This document shows positions 12,001 through 24,000 of a stretch of DNA of 64,000 nt, piece by piece (position 1 is the stretch's first letter; every line of letters starts with the position of its first letter). The stretch comes from Rhea pennata (taxonomy: Eukaryota > Chordata > Aves > Rheiformes > Rheidae): contig NC_084668.1 in the NCBI RefSeq assembly GCF_028389875.1, positions 22,993,493 through 23,057,492 of the forward strand, in the 5' to 3' direction. Made by a program: the position numbers and the translations under genes. The notes beneath the pieces are model-generated. The model was given only the letters and a program-made list of their open reading frames with translations. It was not told the DNA's origin and ran no database searches.

Positions 12001-15000
12001 GTCTGAATTGGAAGAATGTGGTAGTTTACTCTTTGCTTCCCTCAATATGATTATAAAAAAACTGACCCCAAATATGTTGCTTGTATGGATATATCTAAAC
12101 CTCACTATGCAAAAATTACGGTAGTCATCAGTTTTGTTCTGCATTTGTATTTGCCATTAATTTAACCACCTTAAAATATGAACACTTCAGTTATCTCTTT
12201 GAATTTGCAGAGACTGAAACATTAGCTGTCATCACAGCAGGGTGGTAATTCAAATGCATATTGACATTTATGCTTCTAAGTTAACTGTTTAGTTGCTGAC
12301 TTCAGCTTGTTCAGAGTAATAATATTAAAGATATGAACTATCCATGATGCACGACAAGTAATCTTTGTGCTGTGAATAGATGGTGTTTTGGAGGACAGCA
12401 ATCTGCCTTTAAGTTAAATGCAAGTGGGAAAAATCTGTGAAGCTATTCACACTTTAGGAATTTGTATCTATTTCTCCACACAAGCTCATTCAACATCAGG
12501 TGCTTTTTTGATAGTAAGTTTGGTTCCAGTATTGCTAAAGCTGCTACAGTCTCTGCTAGAGACTGACAGAAATATTTGCCCAAATCCCATTAGCTTTTCT
12601 CCAAGATCCTCTCAAAAATGAGGTAAAAGATGAGATCTTAAATGTCAAGTGCCAGAATTCCAGGCATATTTATGGATCTTAATATGGTCTCCCTAAGGAT
12701 GGCTCTAAACCACATTAGTGGGGAAGACTCCGCAAAGCAAGTATGATCAGGTCCCAAACAGATTTTTGCTCCTTGGCACCTCATTCACTGAACTAGAAAG
12801 GTCAGAATCTATCCCCTGGATGGAGCTGATCATTTGAAATATCTGAAGAGGCTGCTTTCTCCTAGCATAAATATGAATACCATTGACCTCTGAATTGTCA
12901 CTGATTACAGATCTGTAGCTGTTAAAGTACCCTCCTTTTCATCTGGATTTCATGGAAGGAGGGGAAAAAATATTTCACTAACCTCTAAAATAGTCATTAG
13001 TATAAATATAGTATCTTGCTTTGCAACTGGTCTGATCTTCTTGCTTGAAGTACAAAAGTTAATGAAATGAAAGTGTAACTTTTATGTTAGACATACTTTT
13101 GTTAAGCAGTGCAACTTCAGATTGTTCTATTTCTCCTAACTAGGACTAATGTTCTAGTAATTATTATAGAGAACTTCTGCTTTCAAATTTCCAAAATTAT
13201 TTTAAAAGCAGACACTTTGTATACCACATACATGCTGTTTCAAATATTGTAAATGCCTGCTAGTACAAGAATCATCTCTAAAATTATCCAGAGTCAAACA
13301 TAATGTACAAAAAGACACTACTCATGTCCTACTACAAACCAAGCTAAGTTTACAAGTCCATACCATATTTCCCATCATCACCTCACATGTTTCTGTTTAT
13401 GAAGGTAATACATTACAGGTAATACTTCTATTAACCATAAGCTTAACAAGTCTTGGCTTCATTCAGGTTCTTGCGCACTTTGTCATAACATGCTTTGTCT
13501 ATGTTTGACCAGCAGTTAACTGGATTTTTTTTCTGAACAGAGTACTTTAGCACAGCTAAATACAGTACTGTATAGAAATACCTGTGTTGTTTTGACTACT
13601 AGAAACAGAATAGCTATTTCTTTGGCATTTCATAGGGGATAATTTATTTTCAGGATAATGGACAAGTGCAGTGAAGAAATGATTTGAGGATAGAGGATGA
13701 GAAACTATCTGCTGAAAAAATCTGATTTTTTTGGAAATTTCAGCAGTGTGTATTCTCTGGCTGCTTCATGCAAATAGTTGGTAAAGGCTTTCCCATAAAA
13801 TTTAAATTTTATATGCTGCTTGGTCCAGAGCATACAGATAGAGATTGCCAAAGCCATGCCAATTGGTAAGAGGAGTGTCTTGCTTTGGTAAAAGAAACAA
13901 ACCTCTCATTGATTAGAGAGAGGGGGAAAAGGGGAGGGCAGTAACTCCTTAGACTGTTACCATTTCAGAGACGTGTTTGGGAACTGCCTAGTATGTAATG
14001 AATATTTCCATTAAAAAGTACAAGTATTAATAAAACTAGTTGTATGCTAGTGATACTTCCAGATTTTTGTACTCCAGGAATCACTAACTTAAAACTAGAT
14101 AACTTAACTTTAAGCTACCACTTAAACCGAAGATTCTGTAAGAAGTGAAGATCTTGATAACCCATAAAAATAATGAAAGGACCCAGCTTCTTTCATGGCT
14201 TGAATTGTGCCAGGCTCCATTTCAAGGGAAGGCTCTTTGGAAGATAGCGCAATAGATAATTCTTAGTGCTATGACTGTACAAAGTCTTTTTACCTGCTAT
14301 CTGCTAAGTCTCTGATCTCATGATTTAATTCTGCTGTATGGAAAGCAAGATTTTCTTGTGGTGGCAGTCAGTAAGGGCTGCACCTTATATGCTTTCAACA
14401 TGTGAAAGTTTGTTTTCCCTATCACTAGTAGATGAAGAAACTTGCATATATAAGAGGAGCAGTTTTAGATATACCTTGCATATAGTATTCTGTACTCTAT
14501 AGATGTTTTTCCACATAGTTAGTATTGAGTTATTGCAAAGATTAGTTAAATTGATGCTTGGAAGTTCTGTTTTAATTCTAGATTATTTTTGTATATTTTT
14601 TTCAGATGCATAAAATTAAAATCACTACTGATTCTTAGCTGCAATTTCCTACAATTTTATCAGAAGTGCCGACTGAAGTGCATTATTTACAGAGATCTTG
14701 TATAGTTGAAGAAAATGATTCATTTTTCTGAAATGCTGTTGCATGTATTATTAGCATAATTCATTGATTCTGCAAAAACATTGCTGTTTTTTGCATAACT
14801 CAACATCAGCAAATGTAAAGAAAAAGTATGCAACCTATATTGCTTCAGAAAGAACAGAAAAGGTTCCAATAAATGCATCTTTGTTTTAAGAATTAAATGG
14901 ATGTAAAGACTATGCATTTCAATTGGTTTCTAACACCAACTATTGTAGAGCTATATATTAACTGCTTAATAGCTCTCTCTACAGATATAAATATAAATGT

Positions 15001-18000
15001 TGGTAGTACCAAACCATTAAGAATAAAACTTGTTTGTGCTGGACTACATCCCTCTTTCTCTATACTAAAAATGTAACTGAATGATAAAGTGCTATTCATT
15101 TGCAGGTGCATTGCTTCTACTTAAGGGACTATGGTTGAAAGGACAGGAATTAGTAGCATGTTGTATTAGCCTTTTGTAGTGTATTTTGTTGTAAGAATCT
15201 TAATTTCCCTGTTTTGAATGCTAAGTAGCAAGGGTCTTGGTTTAGAACTAATACCCATCATGCATGTAAACGGTGTGAACGAGCTGCTTAGTAAGTTAAC
15301 ACAAAGTGTTCTTGTGTCAGTCCTTGTGGAAATAGATACAATACAAACATTACAGCTGAACTCACGGCAAACTCCATTAAGTAAAAACCTGGGTTCATTG
15401 TCTGGAGGAAAGTTTGAATTGAATGTAAGCTCATTTTGTTGAATGTAATGTCAGGCTTTTAGGGGTTGTATTGAGGAGTACGGTTTTGTTAAGTTGAGAC
15501 CAATTCATTAAGTTTTATTGCCTGGTGAGAAGCAGTAATAAGTTATTGTGAAACTTCATCAAATATTCATGGTTAAAAAGAAGTAGTAAATGTATTCAAT
15601 CAAGTGGTCTTTTTGGGGTCTGAAAAGGATTACGAAGTCTGCTCAGCTGATAGTCTCTAACTTTCACTTTGGTTATTTAAAAAGGGTAACTTTAATCTCT
15701 GGATTTAATTTTCCTGTCAGAATATTTCTTCCTTCCGCAGAATGGTAGATTATAGATCCAATTTGCAGATAATATCCCTAAATCATATTTTTATTATTTT
15801 ATGTTGAACTTGTTTTCAAAGTGTTCTGTGTTTAAGATGCTGGATGTTGTCTTCCGAGCTTGTAATGTATTTTATGGGTGATCCTACAGGCAGGCATTTA
15901 AGCAGAGAGGTAAAAGGATGCAAGTGTGTGCTAGCTGTCACTCTGCTGTTTGGAGATGACTATTTTTAGTGTTTGTCCTGTTTTCTTCACTCCAATCCTG
16001 CATCTCCTCCTATCTCTTATTAGCGGCTTGTTTGGGAACCTGTGTTCTACGAGGTTATGTGTAGTGTAGTCTTGGAGACTTGCTGTATTAAAAAATCATA
16101 GTTTCTGTTTCTAATACACTTTCAGAAATAAATGCATTGCATTCAATAAACTGGCAGCGTTTATTGTGTGTAACTCAATTCAGAGTTTCTTTCCTTGTCT
16201 TGCCATTTCTGGTTTTCCTCCACGTAATATTTTTATTAGAATAGTTATCAGCTTTTTTTTGATTGGACAGTTGCCATAATCTCAAGGTAAAAATATTCAG
16301 GACTGTTCTCCGTTACCATTACTCACTAAACTGATGCTATAACTGTCAGGTTTTTGATGCTGTCAGTGGCTGGATTGTGACCTTTTTGGATCCTTTCAGT
16401 GCAGCTCCTTTATCTGCTGGAAGGGTCACTACTGAGCAACACGAAGACTCACCACTTTTTTCTTTAAAATTACGGATAGGCCATACCACCTGCTTTTGTA
16501 TTTGTCTCTAATGGAATAATGGTGACTTTGTTGCTGCCTTTTTTATCTTCCATTGATCCTTTTCCCTCTTATATTCTCCAGGCAGATGATGTTGAAAGTA
16601 AAATTAGAGAAATCATTCCTCCTGGATTTTGCACCAACACAGATGACTTTGTGTCTCTGCTGGAGAAGGAGGTCAATTTCAAGCCCTTTGGAATGCTGCT
16701 ACACACATATTCTGTCCATAATGAGGAAGCTGGTGAAGATATAACATACCAAATATATAAGGTATGTAAAAACAAGTGAAATTGCTCCTTTTGAGCAATG
16801 AAATTTGTTTTGCAGTGATGGACTTTCAATAATGTTCCAACTATAGCATATAATTACCATTATTTCATCAGTTTGCTTAATAAACTTTCTATATAGATTT
16901 TATATATATATATATATATATATATAAAAACTAGGTTCTGCGGATTCTTCTCTCAATGTCTGTGATAGGTTTCACCTGACTTCTGCTGGCTTTTTCCCTA
17001 GGCTGACATGACATGTCCAGGCTTTCAAGAATATCATGAAAGGCTTCAGACGTTCTTGATGTGGTTTATTGAAACGGCTAGCTTTATTGATATAGATGAT
17101 GAAAGATGGAACTACTTTCTAGTGTAAGTACAGTTCTAAAGCAACAGTGGACCTTATTACCTCCACAAAGCCTGCATTTTAATTGTGGCTGGCCAATTAT
17201 TGGAGCAGGATAATGATATTTTTCCCAGGAAAGAAAAACCATTGTTTATGAGGCTTGAGTTTTTCTCCATTATGCTTTGGGAAGCCTTGAGAATAGAGCT
17301 GAATTAAATGCTGTTGTCCGTTAGAGCCCTGAATGTAGGCTTAAACAGTGAAATGAGCTTTGCCTGTGTTTTCTTTTACTTGCCACCTATTCATCTTTAT
17401 AATAGGCAAGTGCACTGAAGTGCTGTAAAGAGGCCTGATTTATCCAAGTTGCTGCACACCAATTAAGTGAATTGTACATTCAGAACATAGCAGGTGTACC
17501 CATTGGGCCCTCACAGAGTAGCTTGCTGACACTGAAAATTCAGTTGGAGAATGGAAAAGAAAATGGACACTGCATGGGAGCGCGACTGTAATTGACCTGC
17601 TTGGCTTTCTGTTTTATCTGCAGATTTGAGAAGTATAATAAGGATGGAGCTACACTCTTTGCGACCGTAGGCTACATGACAGTCTATAATTACTATGTGT
17701 ACCCAGACAAAACCCGGCCACGTGTAAGGTAATTGGCAGTGTAACTCGTGCCTTGCCTTTTATTTCAGAAGAGGGAACTGCTGAAGTTCCCAATACTTGT
17801 TTATAATGGTGTTGATTTGTTTAAAAAAATCTCCATTATTAGCTGGCTGCGCACTGATTTATTTCATTGTTCCCTTCTTGAAGCAGGGGGAATCTCAACC
17901 AAGTTTTGAATATTTAGCAATTTTAAGACACTAAATCATGTTTCAACATGAATATTGTTCAATGTATTTTAATCCAAAATGAAGTAACACTTATTTTTTA

Positions 18001-21000
18001 AACACTTACATTATGATGTATGCACATGTGCGCATTTTAACTGAAATTAATTCCTTTGTAGCCAGATGCTGATTTTGCCACCATTCCAAGGAGAAGGCCA
18101 TGGTGCTCAGCTTCTTGAAACAGTTCATAGATACTATATGTCTTCTCCTACAGTACTTGACATAACAGGTTTGTGCTAAATTCTTAACTCAGTCCACCTG
18201 TTTAATAAACAACTTACAGCATTCAGACTGTTAGCCTGCAAAATAACTTTTTGCATTCATTTTTCAGAATTTAATGGTCTTTTGAAGTTCAAGATTAATA
18301 GTACCCTGTTTTACAGAACTATATATAATGTAGTGCCTTAAATCCTTTACTTAGAACAGCACACCAGGAAAATTCAATTCCTAGCATGAACGGATTACCA
18401 GCTAATTAGCCATTTTATTGTGAGATGCGCAGCTGAGTTAGCGAAGAGATCAAGCTTTTTCAAACTCCTTGTTCAGCTGATTGCTGTTAAACATTCAAAA
18501 TTGAAAAATAATCTAAAATAACATATTAATATTAGTATGCAAGCCAAAATTTGACAGCCAGTTTGAAAAAAATATACAGGATTTGTGCTCCAGGAGCATG
18601 TATGACTGACTGAAGATCCCTGTAATGTTATAGATTTGTATGTGAATACCTGAAAATAAAAATGCAGTGGAAGCAATGGCAGGTGGAACAGAAACACAGC
18701 AAGTTTTCCTAAATGCAAGACACACAAACAGCTACAAACATGACATCTCTCTGTGGTTTCAAGTCCACCACAGGAAGAAATGCAATTTAAGCACAGGAAT
18801 TTATTATTTATTATTTGGTGCCACCTCAGCATCTCATCTTAGTGTTTAAAAAAAAAAAAAAAAAAGCCCCCAAAATCTAATTAAAATACAATGGAATATT
18901 TGCTTTCTTGATGCATCACCTCAGGATAACCTTATTATACAGAAACAGCCTCCTAAACTCTAATCCAGTTCGTATGAACCCAGAGAAGTGTAAGTTCCTT
19001 TCCTTTATATATTAGGAAATCTTGCTCATAGGTGGGTGGTTTTTGTCCCTCCTCCTTCACCACCCCAACCTCTGTTAATACTACAAAGCTGTACATGGAT
19101 TTTATAATTAAAACTGAGGATAAACAAAGTTGTTCATGGTTCCCTGCATAAAATGCAGGGTTCTGTTCAACAACAGCAAATTTGCCCTCAAATAGGTTTT
19201 ATGTTCTTTGAGATAAGCCAGAAGAAAGCTTCCTATCTTTAACATAGCATTCAAAAATGGAAGAAATTCAGATTTTTAAAAATACCTACTGCCCTTCTTA
19301 GGGGAAAGTAAGGTTGATATCATCAGGATATTTGGTTAAATAGCAAATAAAATTACAAAGAAATCTTTATATCTCTTATTTTCAGAAAGCTTCTTTAACT
19401 GCTTAGAAAGTACCAATGCTAAGAAAAAAATGAAAAACAAGTTTCTTCTGATTTTCACATTTATAATTAATATTGTTCATATTTCTTTTTAAACTCAAGA
19501 TCCTGGTTACAGTTTGTCATCTAAGATAACACAAGTGAAATGTATGTTGGTAGTGCTTATTGTGGAGAAACTGCTCTAATCTTTTTCTTAACTAATTTGA
19601 GTGAAAAGGAATGGAATAAAGTACTCTTACTAAAGCTTCTCCAGTCTTTTTCAGACTGGGTGCTGTAAGACTTGTCACACAAGATTAGGCCACTCATCCT
19701 CAAAGCATTTTAACTGCTAATGGTCATAAGCAATCTCCAAAACAAAAAAATAAATAGCTGGTTGAAGAATGCTACGTATGCAGCAAAAACAACCCAGTCC
19801 TTCCTCTTGGTAATCTAGTAGCTTTTGATCATCCTTAAATTGCAAATGTCAACTATTTACTATAATCCTTGAAAAAAAAAGAAAAAAAAAGGATATAAAC
19901 TGTTTAGCCATAAATTCCACATTGCTAGTCCATAGAAAATTGGGGTGAGTGGGGATTTTTTTGTAACAAAACTGTCTAAAACACTAAGTACCTTCAGAAC
20001 ACTGTAAGCACTTTCTTCTGTATGGTTCATAGGGAGAACAGTTGCATTTGTGACTGTCAATATTCACTGAAGCAAATACTTTTTACTCCTTATATCCATT
20101 GACTTTTTAAGCAATAGTTTTGATAGTTATGGTACTTTTAAGCAGGTTATAAGTAATTGGTGAAGTCTAGATCAGCTATTGTTTGCATCCTTTTGACCTT
20201 TAAACTTAAATCAATTTTGAATAAGCTTGCCCTTCAGGTCTTTGAATCTTTCCTTACCTTTCTTGCTTTCAAAGATTACAGTTAGTGGTCAGTAAATGGC
20301 TTTTGGCTAGCTTAGTTATATACCACAGGATAGTTTCATCAGTTTTTCTACACAATTAGTTTGTTTTCTAATAGTTCTACTGCTTTGTGTAGTATTTAGT
20401 CACACTGAAACTTCTGAAAACAAAGAAACAGAAATACTAAACACCTAGTCTTGTCTCATCTTCTGCCTTAAGTAGAGTTTTTACTGTATTTATACAAAAA
20501 TTATTTTCTTTTGCATTTAATCCTTGTAGTGACAAGCAAAGTGAATTATAACATGAAGAAATACAGGCATTTGGGCCAGGATATGGCCAGGGTAAACTCC
20601 AGTCAGATTCCCTGCTGGTGATCAGGAGAACAGGATCCTGAAGTATAAAACAGCATGTACCTGCACTCCCTCCAGATGCAATCTTGCTGCATTCTCATCT
20701 TTTATTTGCAAAAAATGTGACTTACTGAATTAGCAGTCTCTATCTTTAAAACTGTTAGAGCTGTTCCCTGTAGTTATTCTAATATATTTTTATTTATGCA
20801 AAAGTAACATTAGACTTAATAGAAAAATGTTAATGTGCCTATTACTAGTGAAGGATTAAAGGACATGCAGCTATAGTTACTATTTCAGGTAGGCCCTCAA
20901 GCTCAGACTTGAGGGATACTAGTGGAATATTACACTGAGAAGCTAGTAAGGTTTCTGTTGTACCATGTTTTTTCAGCTGATAGAATAGCTTTGCTGGATA

Positions 21001-24000
21001 CTCTTCTTGAAATGTTGAATATATGAAAGGCATGTGGTTTAGAAGAGATTTCTACAACTGACTTTTTAAAGTACAATTATCAGGTTATTCTCCTGTTGCC
21101 TTAGGAAGGCTGTAAAAGTTTACATCTTGCACCCCAAAAATTTGCTTTATAAATGATAGGCATAGTCTACAAAATTAACTGAACATTCAGGATTGCATAG
21201 GCCAATACAAAATTGTTCATGTTCTTAAACATCAGCTGTAGGTTCACCTGTCCTCAAACTGTTAAAATTCTGCTGAATTACAATATAGTCTTACTAGTAT
21301 AGAAGCTAATAGCAACACAAAAGTGGATCTAGTTGCTCTTTTTCAAAAGTAAATATTTTACTTCTGTCCAACGTTTTAATTAGTGTGAAAGCCATCCTTT
21401 CATACTTTATATCAAAACAGCAGTCTACTACTAAACACTGACAGTGAGACTCTGGATTTAAAGCAAGTAAGTTAGGTAGTGGTTGATTAAGATCGAATTG
21501 GATTAACTTAGCTCTGTGTACTTGGTACATAAATTCTTTCTATTAAAGTATAAAATCTGGCTGGCTGAGCCTCTCTATTACATCTAACAGGGTAAACAAT
21601 ATGCAAGAAAAAGGGTTTACACATGAAACAATTATTTCTTTTCCCAAGAAGTTAAACTGGATCAGTTAAACATGTATACTATTGGTTATATCATGGAAAT
21701 GTGATATAATGCTATATACAGTACTGCATATACAAAAGTGTTTGTCTTTCTGCAATCTCTTTCAATTTATGCTATCACACATCAAAAAAAATTGGCTAGC
21801 ACTTCTCAAAAGTAAGCACAGTTGTTGACATACTGAGGAATGTTTTTATCTACTTTAGTTTTCCCTTTTTTCTAACTGTACATGAGAGAAGAGGAAACAA
21901 TACTGATATTTACTGTATGCTTTTATATTTCTTCTAGCTGAGGATCCATCTGACAACTATATAAAGCTAAGAGACTTTGTTCTTGTAAAGCTCTGCCAAG
22001 ATCTGCTTTGCTTTTCTCCAGAAAAGTTAATGCAAGGTTTCAGCCAAGAAATGGTGATGGAAGCACAACAAAAGCTGAAAATAAATAAGGTATTAAATCT
22101 GAATAGTTGAACCTGTTTTTATCAAGCTAGTATAAAAGTAATTTAGACATACAAGTGAAGACTTTGTAAATTACATACTCTGTCTTATTTCAACAGATCT
22201 TAGGATGCAGCTGGAAGTGAAATACCTAGCTCACAGTTTCAGATAAATGCCTTTTCTTTCCTACATCCTTTTCTGATATAATCAAATATGACTTTGATGT
22301 TCCTGGTGTAGGGGGAAAATAAACTGTACAACATAAGTGTTTGGAAATACAGAACACAAAGGCTCTAAACACTTGGAACACTAAACAATTAAATTAAACA
22401 ATTAACCTCACTGGTAACTTCTCCAGTGAGCGATTAAACTTGAATATGGTGGTTGAAATGTAGAGGTGCTTAACTCGGAAATATATTTGAATGTAGTTTT
22501 GTGAAAACTTCAAATGAGACTTGCAGGGTAGGGGGAGAAGCAGAGGGAGAAGCCATATTCAAATATATTTATGATAACATTATCGCTTGTATAGGAAAAG
22601 CATGCCTGCAGCTCTTTTCCATGGCTAAGACCTTAAACTTGAATGGATAGTTAAATTCTTTTTTAAAATAGCACCTAAGTATGTGTTAACAAGTACAGCA
22701 AATGAACCATCCCATTTTTCATTCTTTTGTTGAAGCAAAAGAATATTTAGTCTTGAAGTGTTTTAATACAGATGCAATAGTAATACAGCAGTAACATGAG
22801 TATCTCTTTTTCCCTAGGCATCTGAAACTAGCAGAGCATGGTTCCAAAATCACTTCAATTTTCCTTTTACTGATTCTTTTATTCATGAACTTAAATGCTA
22901 CTGTTCATATTTACAGCTTCTAGGGGGCCGTTTGAAGAGAACAGTAAGTATTTTGACTTATATACTGTGTATATTAACACAGTATTTCCTTCGCTAATTT
23001 TAATGGATTGTCTTCATGACAGTCCAGCTCCAACCCTCTGTCAGTTCTTTGAAGAACTTTTGAACTCTGGACTTTTTGCTGCTCCCTTAAACAGATATTG
23101 CTATCTTTGTACCAGTTGCAGGGATGCTTCAACAGACACTGACTGCACGGAATTGTCTACTCATCTAACTCATTGGCTAGGAGGATCCTTTTCAGTGCTT
23201 CTGACAGTCTTCTGACAAACTGAGCAACTCTTTTAATTTTTCCTCTTTCTGAATTGCTACAGCGCAAATTCTTAATACTCAGGCATGTTTTTTGTTCTTC
23301 TTTCTATTAGCAACACACAAGGCGAGTTTATGAAATTCTCCGATTGCGTGCAACAGATATGGGTGATGCAGAACAGTCCAGAAGCTATCGGTTGGATGTT
23401 AAAAGAAGATTGATTGGCCCCTATAAGGTGTATAAGCCTTAAGTATCATTTAATACTTATTTCAAGACTAATTATACTTGATTTTACTTTCATTTCCATA
23501 ATTGTAGTTGATGCCAATTATGTTGTCAATCAACTGCTATTAGTTATGCAGTGTCTAAGTGACATGTACACAGATGCAGAGAACATTCATACATAGCTAT
23601 GTTGAAGACTTTGTGTTTGGCTCCTGAATGTTACCTGCCCAGTTCCAGTAGGAAGTTACTGCTGAGCTTATGGTATCTAGCTGGTCACATTATGCCCAAA
23701 TGAGCTTAAAGTCAATTCCTTGAAAATCTTAAGAAATGAGCTAGAAGGTTGGAGAAGAGGTAAATATTGCAGTATGCTTACACTGCAGACTGGCTACAGT
23801 TTAGATTACTTCTAGCAAATTAAAAACTGCTTAACAACTAGAATACCAATCTAGTTATAGCAGCACAGAACTCAGTGTAGTTGGAGTATAAAGGAAATCC
23901 AGCAGTAAAGTTGAAACAAGCTTTACGAACTTAAAAGGAACTGAAAAGTTGCTTTTCACTAAGTATGTTCCTCAGGATTCTCAATTCAACAAACTTGCTT

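Noticed and set aside
22895-23215. 106-codon open frame in HAT1 intron 9
   Set aside because: HAT1 exons 9 and 10 join in phase without it and it has no HAT1 similarity.
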